Shown piece after piece: positions 1-12,573 of a DNA stretch of 64,000 nt. A program made the translations under genes and the position numbers. The notes beneath the pieces were generated by a model. The model had not been told where the DNA came from, did no database searches, and was given only the letters and a program-made list of their open reading frames with translations. Position 1 is the first letter of the stretch, and the number at the start of each line of letters is the position of its first letter. The stretch comes from Lysobacteraceae bacterium 2PB (lineage in GTDB: Bacteria; Pseudomonadota; Gammaproteobacteria; Xanthomonadales; Xanthomonadaceae). The stretch lies in contig SCMT01000007.1 in NCBI GenBank assembly GCA_005502915.1, positions 62,001-126,000 of the forward strand. Direction: 5' to 3'.

Positions 1-2157
1 ATCGGCACCGACACCGTGGCCAACGCCAAGGGCGAGCAGGTCGTGCAGAAGTCGATGAACTCGATCTACATCATGGCCGACTCGGGCGCGCGTGGTTCGC
101 AGGCCCAGATCCGCCAGCTCGCCGGTATGCGCGGCCTGATGGCCAAGCCGGACGGCTCGATCATCGAAACGCCGATCACCGCGAACTTCCGCGAAGGCCT
201 GAACGTCCTCCAGTACTTCATCTCGACCCACGGCGCCCGAAAGGGTCTCGCGGACACCGCGCTGAAGACCGCGAACTCCGGTTACCTGACCCGCCGCCTC
301 GTCGACGTGGCCCAGGACGTGGTGATCACCGAGGTCGACTGCGGCACGCTCGAAGGCCTGATCATGACCCCGATCGTCGAAGGCGGCGACGTGGTCGAAC
401 CGCTGCGCGAGCGCGTGCTCGGCCGCATCGTGGCCGAAGACGTGTTCCTGCCGGGCAACGACGAGGATCCGTTCGTCACCCGCAACACCCTGCTCGACGA
501 AGCCTGGGTGCAGAAGCTGGAAGACGCCGGCGTGCAGTCGATCAAGGTCCGCTCGACGATCACCTGCGAAAGCTCGTTCGGCGTGTGCGCGCACTGCTAC
601 GGCCGCGACCTGGCCCGTGGCCACATCGTCAACATCGGCGAAGCGGTCGGCGTCATCGCCGCGCAGTCGATCGGCGAGCCCGGCACCCAGCTGACCATGC
701 GTACGTTCCACATCGGCGGTACGTTCTCCGGTGCGGCGTCGATCGACAACGTGACCGTGAAGACGAATGGTTCGGTCAAGTTCAACAACCTCAAGCACGT
801 CAGCCATGCCGCCGGCCACCTGGTCGCGGTGTCGCGCTCGGGCGCCATCTCGGTGCTCGACGCCCACGGCCGCGAGCGCGAGCGCTACAAGGTGCCCTAC
901 GGCGCCACCATCCAGGTCAAGGATGGCGGTGAAGTGAAGGCCGGCCAGACCGTGGCCAACTGGGATCCGCACAGCCATCCGATCATGTCGGAAGTCGCCG
1001 GCTTCATCCGCTTCATCGACTTCGTCGATGGCGTGACGGTCGTCGAGAAGACCGACGAACTGACCGGCCTGGCCTCGCGCGAGATCACCGATCCCAAGCG
1101 TCGCGGCACCCAGGCCAAGGACCTGCGTCCGCTGGTGCGCATCGTCGACGCCAACGGCAAGGACCTCACCATCCCGGGGACCGACCTGCCGGCGCAGTAC
1201 ATGCTGCCGCCGCGCTCGATCGTCAACCTGCAGGACGGCGCGCCGGTCGGCGTGGGCGACGTGGTCGCCAAGATCCCGCAGGCCGCCTCGAAGACCCGCG
1301 ACATCACCGGTGGTCTGCCGCGCGTGGCCGACCTGTTCGAAGCGCGCAAGCCGAAGGATCCCGCGATCCTGGCCGAGCGCTCGGGCATCATCAGCTTCGG
1401 CAAGGACACCAAGGGCAAGCAGCGCCTGATCATCAAGGACACCGATGGTTCGGAGCACGAGGAGCTGATCCCGAAGTACCGCCAGATCATCGTGTTCGAA
1501 GGCGAGCACGTGCAGAAGGGCGAAACGATCGTCGACGGCGAACCCAGCCCGCAGGACATCCTGCGCCTGCTCGGCGTCGAGCCGCTGGCCTCGTACCTGA
1601 CCAAGGAAATCCAGGACGTCTACCGCCTGCAGGGCGTGAAGATCAACGACAAGCACATCGAAGTGATCGTCCGCCAGATGCTGCGCAAGATCGAGATCAC
1701 CGATCAGGGCGACAGCAAGTTCCTCAACGGCGAGCAGGTCGAGCGCCAGCGTTTCATCGAGGAAAATGCCCGCCTGGCGGCCAAGAACGAGATCGTGGCG
1801 AAGGGCGACCCGGTGCTGCTCGGCATCACCAAGGCCTCGCTCGCCACCGAGTCGTTCATCTCGGCGGCCTCGTTCCAGGAAACCACCCGCGTCCTCACCG
1901 AGGCGGCGGTGCGCGGTACCCGCGACACCCTGCGCGGCCTGAAGGAGAACGTGATCGTGGGTCGCCTGATTCCGGCGGGTACCGGCCTGGCCTACCACAG
2001 CCAGCGCCGCAAGCGCGCCTCGGGCCTGACCGACTCCGAGATGGAAGCCCTGTCGGCGCCGGCCGTCGTGGCCGAAGCCCCGGCGGTGGTCGAAGCCCCC
2101 GTCCAGGCCCCGGTCAACCCGGTCCCGGACATGATCGAAGGCGATACGGCCGAGTAA
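1..2157 (+). CDS. rpoC: RNA polymerase subunit beta' (C-terminal part)
   Basis: This is the carboxy-terminal 718 residues of the beta' subunit of RNA polymerase; the gene begins upstream of the window. The frame is open from base 1. The second zinc-site cysteines are seen around 562-600 ([12 protein letters not shown]). The trigger-loop region is at about 637-720 ([20 protein letters not shown]). The rest matches the family until a TAA at 2155-2157. The last 30 residues are Ala/Val/Pro-rich and poorly conserved, as is common. A hairpin follows directly, then the leader of the str genes. The rpoBC-rpsL order is standard for gammaproteobacteria. Identity is certain; only the missing 5' half limits description. 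Confidence 0.99.
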   Translation: MGTDTVANAKGEQVVQKSMNSIYIMADSGARGSQAQIRQLAGMRGLMAKPDGSIIETPITANFREGLNVLQYFISTHGARKGLADTALKTANSGYLTRRLVDVAQDVVITEVDCGTLEGLIMTPIVEGGDVVEPLRERVLGRIVAEDVFLPGNDEDPFVTRNTLLDEAWVQKLEDAGVQSIKVRSTITCESSFGVCAHCYGRDLARGHIVNIGEAVGVIAAQSIGEPGTQLTMRTFHIGGTFSGAASIDNVTVKTNGSVKFNNLKHVSHAAGHLVAVSRSGAISVLDAHGRERERYKVPYGATIQVKDGGEVKAGQTVANWDPHSHPIMSEVAGFIRFIDFVDGVTVVEKTDELTGLASREITDPKRRGTQAKDLRPLVRIVDANGKDLTIPGTDLPAQYMLPPRSIVNLQDGAPVGVGDVVAKIPQAASKTRDITGGLPRVADLFEARKPKDPAILAERSGIISFGKDTKGKQRLIIKDTDGSEHEELIPKYRQIIVFEGEHVQKGETIVDGEPSPQDILRLLGVEPLASYLTKEIQDVYRLQGVKINDKHIEVIVRQMLRKIEITDQGDSKFLNGEQVERQRFIEENARLAAKNEIVAKGDPVLLGITKASLATESFISAASFQETTRVLTEAAVRGTRDTLRGLKENVIVGRLIPAGTGLAYHSQRRKRASGLTDSEMEALSAPAVVAEAPAVVEAPVQAPVNPVPDMIEGDTAE

Positions 2158-2175
2158 GGCCGGACCGCCGGTCGT

Positions 2176-2200
2176 CGGCCGGGGCTTCGGTCCCCGGCCG
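2176..2200 (+). terminator. Hairpin after rpoC
   Basis: A 9-bp perfect GC stem (2176-2184 with 2192-2200) and a 7-base loop lie 19 bases after the rpoC stop. No T-run follows, so it may be a processing or 3'-stabilising hairpin rather than an efficient intrinsic terminator. Confidence 0.5.
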
Positions 2201-2205
2201 CCCGA

Positions 2206-2235
2206 CTGGCAAAGATGCGCGGAGTGGAGTAGACT
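2206..2235 (+). promoter_or_regulatory. Candidate promoter of the str leader
   Basis: CTGGCA (2206-2211) and TAGACT (2230-2235), 18 bases apart, each match four of six sigma-70 consensus bases. They lie between the rpoC hairpin and the structured leader. A start near 2242 would give a leader of about 260 bases before rpsL. This is a weak match found by eye. Confidence 0.35.
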
Positions 2236-2241
2236 TCGCGC

Positions 2242-2440
2242 CTCTTTTGGCGGCCTCGGCTGCCCAGATCACGAAATGAGGCTACAGGATGTGCCTCGTA
2301 TTCGGTCCAGGAGGACGGGAAAGTCCGGAGAAGCCGCCTGTTCGCAGGTGATTCCCCGGGACCGCGGCGGCTCACCAGGCCGGAGCGGGCAAAGAATGCG
2401 TGTCGGCAGATCGGGGCCTCCCGGTCTGCCGGCGTTTTTT
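2242..2440 (+). ncRNA. Structured leader or small RNA upstream of rpsL
   Basis: About 200 non-coding bases sit between rpoC and rpsL. They contain a 7-bp stem (2332-2338 with 2366-2372), a small stem (2305-2308 with 2313-2316), and end in a strong intrinsic terminator at 2404-2440. Such a unit is either an attenuated 5' leader of the str genes or an independent small RNA. A GGGAAAGTCCGG stretch at 2317-2328 resembles the start of RNase P RNA, but the remaining RNase P elements are absent and the unit is too short. It is not recognisable as 4.5S, 6S or a known riboswitch. Confidence 0.4.
2404..2440 (+). terminator. Intrinsic terminator inside the rpsL leader
   Basis: A 12-bp stem with one G-U pair (2404-2415 with 2420-2431), loop GCCT, is followed by GCG and six T residues (2435-2440). 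This is a textbook Rho-independent terminator, placed 62 bases before the rpsL start. It could end read-through from rpoC, attenuate str-operon transcription, or form the 3' end of a small RNA. Confidence 0.8.
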
Positions 2441-2501
2441 GTCGTCGTGTCGTCCTCGCGGGTGGCGCGGCCCTTCGAACCAACCAGCAGACAACCTACT
2501 G

Positions 2502-2876
2502 ATGGCAACGATCAACCAGCTCGTGCGCAAGCCGCGCAGCCCCGAAGTCTACAAGAGCACCTCGCCGGCGCTCGCCAACTGCCCGCAGCGCCGCGGCGTG
2601 TGCACCCGCGTGTACACCACGACCCCGAAGAAGCCGAACTCGGCGCTCCGCAAGGTCGCCAAGGTCCGCCTGACCAACGGCTACGAAGTCATTTCGTACA
2701 TCGGCGGCGAAGGCCACAACCTGCAGGAGCACTCGGTGGTCCTGATCCGTGGCGGCCGTGTGAAGGATCTCCCGGGCGTGCGCTACCACACCGTGCGCGG
2801 CTCGCTCGACGCCGCCGGTGTCGCCAAGCGTCGCCAGGGTCGTTCGAAGTACGGCGCCAAGCGTCCGAAGTCGTAA
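2502..2876 (+). CDS. rpsL: 30S ribosomal protein S12
   Basis: S12 (124 aa) sits at the decoding centre of the 30S subunit and controls accuracy. The full protein begins [13 protein letters not shown]. The two lysines that affect streptomycin binding are both present as the sensitive type: K43 in TTPKKPNSA and K88 in RVKDLPG. D89 follows in the [10 protein letters not shown] context that is often methylthiolated. The length is identical to the usual family length. It is the first gene of the str cluster and is preceded by a leader with a terminator. A repeat-like double hairpin separates it from rpsG. Confidence 0.99.
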   Translation: MATINQLVRKPRSPEVYKSTSPALANCPQRRGVCTRVYTTTPKKPNSALRKVAKVRLTNGYEVISYIGGEGHNLQEHSVVLIRGGRVKDLPGVRYHTVRGSLDAAGVAKRRQGRSKYGAKRPKS

Positions 2877-2896
2877 TCGACGTTCGATCGAGATTC

Positions 2897-2954
2897 GTAG
2901 GGTGGGCTCCGGCCCACCGCTTCGTAAACGATGGCGGGCCTGAAGCCTGCCCTA
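2897..2954. repeat. REP-like double hairpin between rpsL and rpsG
   Basis: Two adjacent stem-loops fill this gap: a 7-bp stem 2901-2907 with 2912-2918 (GGTGGGC/GCCCACC), and a second 7-bp stem with one G-U pair near 2933-2951 (GGCGGGC/GCCTGCC). The outer ends GTAGGG and CCCTA-T-AC are also nearly complementary. The layout is that of a small palindromic interspersed repeat inserted between two ribosomal genes. Confidence 0.5.
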
Positions 2955-2970
2955 TACACCGGTAATCAAC

Positions 2971-3438
2971 ATGTCCCGCAAAGGCAATACTCCGCAGCGT
3001 TCCGTCCTGCCCGACCCGAAGCACGGGAGCGAAACCATCGCCCGCTTCATCAACATGGTCATGCAGAGCGGCAAGAAGTCCATCGCCGAAAAGATCGTCT
3101 ACGGCGCGATGGACGTGATCAACGAGAAGAACGGCAATTCGCTGGAACTGGTCGAAAAGGCGCTCGGCAACGTCGCCCCGGCCGTCGAAGTGAAGTCGCG
3201 CCGCGTCGGCGGCGCCACCTACCAGGTGCCGGTCGAAGTGCGCGCCTCGCGCCGCATGGCCCTGGCGATGCGCTGGCTGATCGACTCGGCCCGCAAGCGC
3301 GGCGAGAACTCGATGCCGCGCAAGCTGGCCGCCGAGCTGATCGACGCCTCGGAAAACCGTGGTGGCGCGATCAAGAAGCGCGAAGAAACGCACCGCATGG
3401 CCGAGGCCAACAAGGCCTTCGCGCACTACCGCTGGTAA
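2971..3438 (+). CDS. rpsG: 30S ribosomal protein S7
   Basis: S7 (155 aa) is a primary 16S rRNA binder that organises the 30S head and contacts E-site tRNA. It begins [17 protein letters not shown] and ends AFAHYRW, matching the short form of the family. It lies second in the str cluster. In Escherichia coli S7 represses str translation by binding the rpsL-rpsG gap; here that gap is occupied by a REP-like double hairpin, so whether that control applies is open. Confidence 0.99.
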   Translation: MSRKGNTPQRSVLPDPKHGSETIARFINMVMQSGKKSIAEKIVYGAMDVINEKNGNSLELVEKALGNVAPAVEVKSRRVGGATYQVPVEVRASRRMALAMRWLIDSARKRGENSMPRKLAAELIDASENRGGAIKKREETHRMAEANKAFAHYRW

Positions 3439-3603
3439 TACGGCGGCGCTAGCGTTCCCCGAGCGGAACGCCGAAGCGGATGCGGCGGTCTCCCCGCCGC
3501 ATCGACATCAAGACCCCGGAGGCCGCCGCAAGGCGGCATCCGGCCATTCAGGCCCGGGCATTCGTCCCATCCGGATCCCGGGCACCCAGACGAGAGAATC
3601 ACC
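3439..3603 (+). other. rpsG-fusA gap with three hairpins
   Basis: This 165-base gap carries three successive hairpins: 3452-3458 with 3465-3471; 3480-3488 with 3494-3502 (9 bp); and 3522-3527 with 3532-3537 closed by a GCAA tetraloop. No T-run follows any of them. They may slow decay or mark processing sites. Confidence 0.45.
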
Positions 3604-5721
<2,118 letters not shown>

Positions 5722-5824
5722 GGTTCGTGACCCGGAAGCCGGGGCCCGCCACGCGCGCGGTCCCGGGCTTTCCGGATCAGGAATCCCGAATCAACAATCC
5801 AGTCATTTCTAGAGAGACATCACC

Positions 5825-7012
<1,188 letters not shown>

Positions 7013-7015
<3 letters not shown>

Positions 7016-7063
7016 CGATTTGACCTGCGCGCGTTTCTCGCGCGCAGCTTTGTCAAATCGTCA
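7013..7063 (+). terminator. Long two-part hairpin at the end of tuf
   Basis: The outer stem is 12 bp (7013-7024 with 7052-7063). It continues after a TTT-containing 3' bulge into a 9-bp GC stem (7025-7033 with 7039-7047), loop TTTCT. The tuf TGA forms the first bases of the stem. No T-run follows. The structure is symmetric and probably protects or ends the str transcript. Confidence 0.65.
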
Positions 7064-7087
7064 TCCCGTCGCAGGCCGGGATCCAGC
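7060..7087. repeat. GTCATCCC-type palindromic repeat remnant
   Basis: GTCATCCCG...CGGGATCCAG resembles the short palindromic repeat scattered between genes in many proteobacteria. A related palindrome built on GTCATCCTCG is at 43100-43125. The call rests on appearance only. Confidence 0.35.
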
Positions 7088-7188
7088 TTGAAAACGTGTT
7101 TCCTGCCCCGGATAGCCGGGGCAGTCCTTCAGCTCTCTGCCGCTTATCGGCCAGGAGACTTGAGGAAAGGCGGTCCGGGTGGCCTTGC

Positions 7189-7217
7189 TTGCAAGACCGC
7201 CCGGCGTCCCCTACAAT
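7189..7217 (+). promoter_or_regulatory. Promoter of the S10 operon
   Basis: TTGCAA (7189-7194) and TACAAT (7212-7217) are separated by exactly 17 bases. The -10 box matches five of six consensus bases and the -35 four of six. The position, downstream of the tuf hairpin and ahead of a long leader, fits the main S10 promoter. Confidence 0.65.
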
Positions 7218-7223
7218 GCACGA

Positions 7224-7588
7224 CCTTTCACGCAGGGTCCGTTCAGGCTCGGCGCGAAAAAGCGAAATGAGGCGCAGGAAGCGGCTCGTCTTCGCCGGAC
7301 ATGGAATCGTCGCGATGGCATCGCTCCGCCCGTCCCGAAATTGTTCGGGGCATCAGTGGCGGGGCAGGTTGTCGCGTCTTTGGATTTCATTCTGGCGGGC
7401 CGGGCAACCGGCCTGCCTTCGTTTTTGGGTTCTGCTTGCCGAGCGCAGTGTTTTTCGGCGTCCTCCCGGGGTTTGACTCTTTCCGGAAGGCCAGTAGTTT
7501 CAATGAGTTGCGGTATCCAGCTGTACAAAAGGGGGTCCGGCGCACCTAGCCGTCGGGCCTGTCGCTCTTTCTACGAGGAATTTCCGTC
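7224..7588 (+). promoter_or_regulatory. Long S10 operon leader with attenuator
   Basis: About 365 non-coding bases separate the promoter from rpsJ. They contain a stem-loop at 7334-7349 (CCCGAA/TTCGGG) and then an intrinsic terminator at 7394-7426. In Escherichia coli the S10 leader is an attenuator controlled by L4 with NusA; this leader has the same logic (hairpins, then terminator, then rpsJ). No sequence homology to the E. coli leader was established. A weak second promoter candidate, TTGACT (7473-7478) with TAGTTT (7495-7500), lies after the terminator. Confidence 0.5.
7394..7426 (+). terminator. Intrinsic terminator in the S10 leader
   Basis: A 10-bp stem with one G-U pair (7394-7403 with 7408-7417) is closed by a GCAA tetraloop and followed by TTCG and five T residues (7422-7426). 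It lies 162 bases before the rpsJ start, inside the leader, so it must be bypassed for the operon to be expressed. Confidence 0.75.
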
Positions 7589-7900
7589 ATGGCGGATCAG
7601 AAAATCCGGATCCGGCTGAAAGCGTTCGATCATCGTCTGATCGACCGTTCGGCCAGCGAGATCGTCGAGACGGCTAAGCGGACGGGCGCCCAGGTGCGCG
7701 GCCCGATCCCGCTGCCGACCAAAATCGAACGCTACACCGTCCTGGTGTCGCCGCACGTCGACAAGGACGCGCGCGACCAGTACGAGACCCGCACGCACAA
7801 GCGCGTGCTCGACATCGTCGACCCCAACGACAAGACCGTGGACGCGCTGATGAAGCTCGAACTGGCTGCCGGCGTCGACGTCCAGATCAAGCTGACCTGA
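7589..7900 (+). CDS. rpsJ: 30S ribosomal protein S10
   Basis: S10 (103 aa) belongs to the 30S head and, as NusE, also forms the transcription antitermination complex with Nus[20 protein letters not shown] and the C-terminal VDVQIKLT match the family exactly in length. A good site (ACGAGGAATTTCCGTC) precedes the ATG. It is the first gene of the S10 operon, after a long leader with an internal terminator; its NusE role makes an autoregulatory link conceivable. Confidence 0.99.
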   Translation: MADQKIRIRLKAFDHRLIDRSASEIVETAKRTGAQVRGPIPLPTKIERYTVLVSPHVDKDARDQYETRTHKRVLDIVDPNDKTVDALMKLELAAGVDVQIKLT

Positions 7901-7910
7901 GGCCCGGACC

Positions 7911-8561
7911 ATGACCGCGAAGAAATATTCGTTGGGCATCGTCGGCCGCAAGGCCGGCATGAGCCGCATGTTCACCGAGGACGGCAAGTCGATCCCGGTG
8001 ACCCTGATCGAAGCCACCCCGAACCGCATCGTCCAGGTCAAGACCCCGGACACCGACGGCTACAGCGCCGTGCAGGTCACCGCTGGCGTCAAGCGCGCCG
8101 CGCTGATCAACAAGCCGGAAGCCGGTCACCTCGCCAAGGCGAAGGTCGAAGCCGGTCGCGGCCTGTGGGAACTCCGCGTCGAAGCCGACAAGATCGGCGA
8201 CTTCCAGGTGGGCGGCGAGATCAAGGCCGACATCTTCGAAGTCGGACAGATCGTCGACGTCCAGGGCGTCACCAAGGGCAAGGGCTTCCAGGGCACGATC
8301 AAGCGCTGGAACTTCACCATGGGCGACGCGACGCACGGTAACTCGCTGTCGCATCGCTCGCCGGGTTCGATCGGCCAGCGCCAGACGCCGGGCCGCGTGT
8401 TCCCGGGCAAGAAGATGTCCGGCCACATGGGTGCCGAGACGCAGACGACGCAGCGCCTGGAAGTGGTCAAGGTCGACGCCGAGCGCGGCCTGATCGCGAT
8501 CAAGGGTGCGGTCCCCGGCGCGCCGGGCGGCGACGTCATTGTCCGTCCGACCACGAAGTAA
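7911..8561 (+). CDS. rplC: 50S ribosomal protein L3
   Basis: L3 (216 aa) is a primary 23S rRNA binder whose extension reaches the peptidyl-transferase centre. The start [19 protein letters not shown] is followed by the conserved loop with [19 protein letters not shown], containing the glutamine that is methylated in many gammaproteobacteria. It follows rpsJ after 10 bases and precedes rplD after 11, in the standard S10 order. Confidence 0.99.
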   Translation: MTAKKYSLGIVGRKAGMSRMFTEDGKSIPVTLIEATPNRIVQVKTPDTDGYSAVQVTAGVKRAALINKPEAGHLAKAKVEAGRGLWELRVEADKIGDFQVGGEIKADIFEVGQIVDVQGVTKGKGFQGTIKRWNFTMGDATHGNSLSHRSPGSIGQRQTPGRVFPGKKMSGHMGAETQTTQRLEVVKVDAERGLIAIKGAVPGAPGGDVIVRPTTK

Positions 8562-8572
8562 GGGAGACGACA

Positions 8573-9178
8573 ATGGAACTCGCCATCACCAACAGCAGCA
8601 ACAAGATCACCGTCTCCGACGCGATCTTCGGCCGCGAATTCAATGAAAACCTGGTGCACCAGGTCGTCGTTGCCTACCGCAACGCCGGTCGTGCCGGCAC
8701 CAAGGCGCAGAAGACCCGCGCCGAAGTCAACGGCACCACCAAGAAGTCGAAGAAGCAGAAGGGCGGCGGCGCGCGTCACGGCGCCCTGACGGCCCCGATC
8801 TTCGTCGGCGGCGGTCGCGCCTTCGCGGCGAAGCCGCGCAGCTTCGCGCAGAAGGTCAACCGCAAGATGTACCGCGCCGCGATCGCCGCGATCCTGTCGG
8901 AACTGAACCGCCAGGGCCGCATCAAGATCGTCGAGGCCTTCGACATCGATGCCCCGAAGACGAGCGGCCTCGTCGCGAAGCTCAAGGGCTTCGAGCTCGG
9001 CCAGCGCCCGCTGATCGTCACCGAAGACGCCTCCGAGAACCTGTTCCTGTCCTCGCGCAACCTGCCGTACGTGCAGGTCCGTGATGTGCAGGGCCTGGAT
9101 CCGGTGGCCCTGGTCGGCGCCGACAGCGTCCTGATGACCGCCGATGCGGTCAAGAAGATCGAGGAGTGGCTGGCATGA
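8573..9178 (+). CDS. rplD: 50S ribosomal protein L4
   Basis: L4 (201 aa) is a primary 23S binder whose loop lines the exit tunnel (QKGGGARHG region). In Escherichia coli L4 represses its own operon through the S10 leader, so the attenuator found upstream makes it the likely regulator here. Its TGA overlaps the rplW ATG by four bases, implying coupled translation. Confidence 0.98.
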   Translation: MELAITNSSNKITVSDAIFGREFNENLVHQVVVAYRNAGRAGTKAQKTRAEVNGTTKKSKKQKGGGARHGALTAPIFVGGGRAFAAKPRSFAQKVNRKMYRAAIAAILSELNRQGRIKIVEAFDIDAPKTSGLVAKLKGFELGQRPLIVTEDASENLFLSSRNLPYVQVRDVQGLDPVALVGADSVLMTADAVKKIEEWLA

Positions 9179-9471
9179 ACGACGCCAAGCTCTACAACGT
9201 GATCCGTGCGCCCCGCGTGTCCGAAAAGACCGTGCGCGGCCAGGAACACAATCAGTACGCCTTCGAAGTCGCCACCGATGCGACGAAGGCCGACATCAAG
9301 GTCGCCATCGAGAAGCTGTTCGATGTGCAGGTCAAGTCGGTCAACGTCGTGAACGTGAAGGGCAAGAACAAGGCGTTCCGTTACCGCAATGGTCGCCGCG
9401 GCGACTCGCGCAAGGCGTACGTGACCCTGGCCGAAGGTCAGTCGATCGACGTCACCGCGGTCAAGGTCTGA
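9175..9471 (+). CDS. rplW: 50S ribosomal protein L23
   Basis: L23 (98 aa) sits at the tunnel exit and docks trigger factor and SRP. The start chosen is ATG 9175 ([19 protein letters not shown]). It is preceded by GAGGAG at 9161-9166 and overlaps the rplD stop; a GTG nine bases earlier lacks a comparable site. The body and C-terminal VTAVKV fit the bacterial family. Confidence 0.97.
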   Translation: MNDAKLYNVIRAPRVSEKTVRGQEHNQYAFEVATDATKADIKVAIEKLFDVQVKSVNVVNVKGKNKAFRYRNGRRGDSRKAYVTLAEGQSIDVTAVKV

Positions 9472-9481
9472 GGAATCACCG

Positions 9482-10309
9482 ATGCCATTGATGACTTTCA
9501 AACCCACTTCCGCAGGCCGCCGCAGCGCGGTCCGCGTGGTCACGCCGGGCCTGCACAAGGGCGCCCCGCATGCCGCGCTGGTCGAGAAGCAGGGCAAGAC
9601 CGGCGGCCGTAACCACCACGGCCGCATCACCACCCGCCACATCGGCGGTGGCCACAAGCAGCACTACCGCATCATCGACTTCAAGCGCGACAAGGAAGGC
9701 ATTCCGGCGAAGGTCGAGCGGATCGAATACGATCCGAACCGCACCGCGCACATTGCGCTGCTGTGCTATGTCGACGGCGAGCGTCGCTACATCATCGCGC
9801 CGAAGGGCCTGAAGGCCGGCGACCAGGTGATCTCGGGCAACGATGCGCCGATCAAGGCGGGCAACACCCTGCCGCTGCGCAACATCCCGGTCGGTTCGAC
9901 GGTGCACTGCATCGAGATGAAGCCGGGCAAGGGCGCCCAGCTCGCCCGCGCCGCTGGCGCCGGCGTGCAGCTCGTCGCCCGCGAAGGCATCTACGCGATG
10001 CTCCGCCTGCGTTCGGGCGAAATGCGCAAAGTGCCGGCCGAGTGCCGCGCCACCATCGGCGAAGTCGGCAACACCGAACACAACCTCGAGAAGCTCGGCA
10101 AGGCCGGTGCTGCTCGCTGGCGCGGCGTCAAGCCGACCGTCCGCGGCGCCGCCATGAACCCGGTCGACCATCCGCACGGTGGTGGTGAAGCGAAGGCCGG
10201 TCAGGGCAACCCGCACCCGGTCACCCCGTGGGGCGTCCCCACCAAGGGTTACAAGACCCGCAAGAACAAGCGCACGCAGAAGTTCATCGTGCGTGACCGC
10301 AGGAGCTAA
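9482..10309 (+). CDS. rplB: 50S ribosomal protein L2
   Basis: L2 (275 aa) is among the most conserved 50S proteins and is needed for subunit joining and peptidyl transfer. The signature [16 protein letters not shown], including the essential histidine, is present near the C-terminus. The C-terminal tail [18 protein letters not shown] is usual. It lies between rplW and rpsS with short gaps. Confidence 0.99.
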   Translation: MPLMTFKPTSAGRRSAVRVVTPGLHKGAPHAALVEKQGKTGGRNHHGRITTRHIGGGHKQHYRIIDFKRDKEGIPAKVERIEYDPNRTAHIALLCYVDGERRYIIAPKGLKAGDQVISGNDAPIKAGNTLPLRNIPVGSTVHCIEMKPGKGAQLARAAGAGVQLVAREGIYAMLRLRSGEMRKVPAECRATIGEVGNTEHNLEKLGKAGAARWRGVKPTVRGAAMNPVDHPHGGGEAKAGQGNPHPVTPWGVPTKGYKTRKNKRTQKFIVRDRRS

Positions 10310-10315
10310 TCGACC

Positions 10316-10582
10316 ATGGCACGTTCACTCAAGAAGGGTCCGTTCGTCGACCACCACCTCATCAAGAAGGTGGAGACTGCGGGCAACAACAAGAAGCCGA
10401 TCAAGACCTGGTCGCGTCGTTCCACCATCCTGCCGGAAATGATCGGGTTCACGATCGCCGTGCACAACGGGAAGAACCACATCCCGGTGCTCGTCAACGA
10501 GAACATGGTCGGCCACAAGCTCGGCGAGTTCGCTCTGACCCGGACCTTCAAGGGTCACGGCGGCGACAAGAAGGGCAAGTAA
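10316..10582 (+). CDS. rpsS: 30S ribosomal protein S19
   Basis: S19 (88 aa) lies in the 30S head near S13 and the A-site finger. It begins [15 protein letters not shown] and carries the [14 protein letters not shown] segment. It starts six bases after rplB and is followed by GGAG that serves rplV. Confidence 0.98.
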   Translation: MARSLKKGPFVDHHLIKKVETAGNNKKPIKTWSRRSTILPEMIGFTIAVHNGKNHIPVLVNENMVGHKLGEFALTRTFKGHGGDKKGK

Positions 10583-10592
10583 GGAGATGACC

Positions 10593-10928
10593 ATGGAAGC
10601 CAAAGCTATCCTGCGCACCGCGCGCATCTCCCCGCAGAAGGCCCGCCTGGTCGCCGACCAGGTGCGCGGTCTCTCCGCCGAGCGCGCCGTGAATCTGCTC
10701 CGTTTCTCGGACAAGAAGGCCGCCGCCATGATCCGCAAGGTCGTGGAGTCCGCCATCGCCAACGCCGAGAACAACCAGGGCGCCGACATCGACCTGCTCA
10801 AGGTCAAGACCATCACGGTCGACGAAGGCCCGTCCCTGAAGCGTTTCATGGCCCGCGCCAAAGGCCGCGGTACCCGCATTCTGAAGCGCACCAGCCACAT
10901 CACCGTGGTCGTGGGCGAGGGCAAATAA
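10593..10928 (+). CDS. rplV: 50S ribosomal protein L22
   Basis: L22 (111 aa) lines the exit tunnel with its beta-hairpin ([20 protein letters not shown]). ATG 10593 ([13 protein letters not shown]) was chosen because the GGAG at 10582-10585 is seven bases away; the ATG at 10587 is too close to it. The length then matches the family. Confidence 0.96.
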   Translation: MEAKAILRTARISPQKARLVADQVRGLSAERAVNLLRFSDKKAAAMIRKVVESAIANAENNQGADIDLLKVKTITVDEGPSLKRFMARAKGRGTRILKRTSHITVVVGEGK

Positions 10929-10930
10929 GT

Positions 10931-11680
10931 ATGGGTCACAAAGTTCATCCGACCGGTATCCGCCTCGGCATCGCCAAGGACTGGAACTCCAAGTGGTACG
11001 CCGGCAAGAAGGAATACGCCGAGTACTTGGCCGCCGACCTGAAGGTCCGCGAGATGCTGCGCAAGAAGCTGGCCGCCGCCGGGATCAGCAAGATCCTGAT
11101 CGAGCGTCCGGCGAAGACCGCCCGCGTCACCGTGCACACCGCCCGCCCGGGCGTGGTGATCGGCAAGCGCGGCGAGGACATCGAGAAGCTGCGCAAGGAA
11201 ATCAGTGACGTGATGGGCGTTCCCGCCCACATCAACGTCACCGAAGTCCGCAAGCCAGAACTCGACGCCCAGCTCGTGGCCGAATCGATCGCCCAGCAGC
11301 TGGAGCGCCGCATCATGTTCCGTCGCGCCATGAAGCGCGCCGTGGGCAATGCGATGCGCCTCGGCGCGCTCGGCATCAAGGTCAACGTCGCCGGCCGCCT
11401 CAACGGCGCCGAAATCGCCCGCTCGGAGTGGTACCGCGAAGGTCGCGTGCCGCTGCATACCCTCCGCGCCGACGTCGACTACGGCTTCGCCGAAGCCCAC
11501 ACCACCTACGGCGTGATCGGTATCAAGACCTGGATCTACAAGGGCGAGATCTTCGATTTCTCCCAGGTCGGCCAGGAGAAGCAGGACGACACGCCGCGCG
11601 AACGCGGTGAGCGTGGCGACCGTAACGATCGCGCCGACCGCCCGCGCGGCCCGCGCCGCGACCGTGAAGCGAGGGACTAA
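10931..11680 (+). CDS. rpsC: 30S ribosomal protein S3
   Basis: S3 (249 aa) forms part of the mRNA entry channel and its helicase. The KH domain carries the GKRG loop ([18 protein letters not shown]). It is about 15 residues longer than the E. coli protein because of an Arg/Asp/Gly-rich tail ([17 protein letters not shown]), a low-complexity extension that is charged and probably disordered. It starts two bases after the rplV stop. Confidence 0.98.
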   Translation: MGHKVHPTGIRLGIAKDWNSKWYAGKKEYAEYLAADLKVREMLRKKLAAAGISKILIERPAKTARVTVHTARPGVVIGKRGEDIEKLRKEISDVMGVPAHINVTEVRKPELDAQLVAESIAQQLERRIMFRRAMKRAVGNAMRLGALGIKVNVAGRLNGAEIARSEWYREGRVPLHTLRADVDYGFAEAHTTYGVIGIKTWIYKGEIFDFSQVGQEKQDDTPRERGERGDRNDRADRPRGPRRDREARD

Positions 11681-11682
11681 TC

Positions 11683-12096
11683 ATGTTGCAACCCAAGCGA
11701 ACCAAATATCGCAAGGTCTTCAAGGGCCGCAATGAAGGTCTGAGCTGGAACGCCAACCAGGTCAGCTTCGGCGAGTACGGCCTGAAGGCGACCGCCACGG
11801 GCCGTCTGACCGCCCGCCAGATCGAGGCCGCGCGCCGCACGATCAGCCGCTACGTGAAGCGTGGCGGCAAGATGTGGATCCGCGTGTTCCCCGACAAGCC
11901 GATCACGCAGAAGCCGATCGAAGTCCGAATGGGCTCCGGCAAGGGCAACGTCGAGTACTGGGTCGCGCAGATCCAGCCCGGCCGCATGATCTATGAAATC
12001 GAGGGCGTCGACGAGGCGACCGCGCGCGAGGCCTTCCGCCTGGCCGCCGCCAAGCTCTCGGTCACCACCACTTTCGTGACCCGGACGGTGCGCTGA
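11683..12096 (+). CDS. rplP: 50S ribosomal protein L16
   Basis: L16 (137 aa) contacts A- and P-site tRNA elbows near the central protuberance. [19 protein letters not shown] and the C-terminal [13 protein letters not shown] are typical. It starts two bases after rpsC, and its TGA overlaps the rpmC ATG by one base, so translation is probably coupled. Confidence 0.98.
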   Translation: MLQPKRTKYRKVFKGRNEGLSWNANQVSFGEYGLKATATGRLTARQIEAARRTISRYVKRGGKMWIRVFPDKPITQKPIEVRMGSGKGNVEYWVAQIQPGRMIYEIEGVDEATAREAFRLAAAKLSVTTTFVTRTVR

Positions 12097-12281
12097 TGGA
12101 ACTCAAGCAACTCAAAGCCAAGTCGGCCGACGAGCTGAAGGCCCATCTGACCGACCTGCAGAAGGAGCAGTTCTCGCTCCGCATGCAGAAGGCCACCGGC
12201 CAGCTCGCCAAGACCCACGACATCCGTCGCGTGCGCCGTGAAATCGCCCGCGTCAACATGTTGCTCGGTCAGCAGAAGTAA
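12096..12281 (+). CDS. rpmC: 50S ribosomal protein L29
   Basis: L29 (61 aa) is a small two-helix protein near the tunnel exit, next to L23. The sequence [18 protein letters not shown] with the [18 protein letters not shown]-terminal helix is diagnostic. Its ATG shares one base with the rplP stop. Confidence 0.98.
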   Translation: MELKQLKAKSADELKAHLTDLQKEQFSLRMQKATGQLAKTHDIRRVRREIARVNMLLGQQK

Positions 12282-12293
12282 GGACTGACGACA

Positions 12294-12557
12294 ATGAACA
12301 ATTCCGAAAAGAAGCAGCGCACGGTCCAGGGCCGCGTCGTCAGCAACAAGATGGACAAGACCGTCACCGTGCTGGTCGAGCGCCTGGTCAAGCACGAGCT
12401 GTACGGCAAGTACATCCGCCGCTCGACCAAGCTGCACGCCCATGACGCCGACAACAGCTGCAACGAAGGCGATGTCGTGCGCGTGGCCGAGTGCGCCCCG
12501 CTGTCCAAGACCAAGAACTGGCGCGTCGTCGAAATCGTCGAACGCGCGGCCGAATAA
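12294..12557 (+). CDS. rpsQ: 30S ribosomal protein S17
   Basis: S17 (87 aa) is an OB-fold 16S rRNA binder. The conserved [18 protein letters not shown] segment is present. It follows rpmC after a short gap and is followed by GAGG for rplN. Confidence 0.98.
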   Translation: MNNSEKKQRTVQGRVVSNKMDKTVTVLVERLVKHELYGKYIRRSTKLHAHDADNSCNEGDVVRVAECAPLSKTKNWRVVEIVERAAE

Positions 12558-12573
12558 CCGAGGAGGCTGAATC

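Noticed and set aside
2300-2440. RNase P RNA in the rpsL leader
   Set aside because: GGGAAAGTCCGG resembles its P4 region, but the other conserved RNase P blocks are missing and the segment is about half the required length.
7088-7619. Small + strand frames in the S10 leader
   Set aside because: Their codon use and lack of ribosome sites match random open frames in GC-rich DNA; the region is better explained as a leader.
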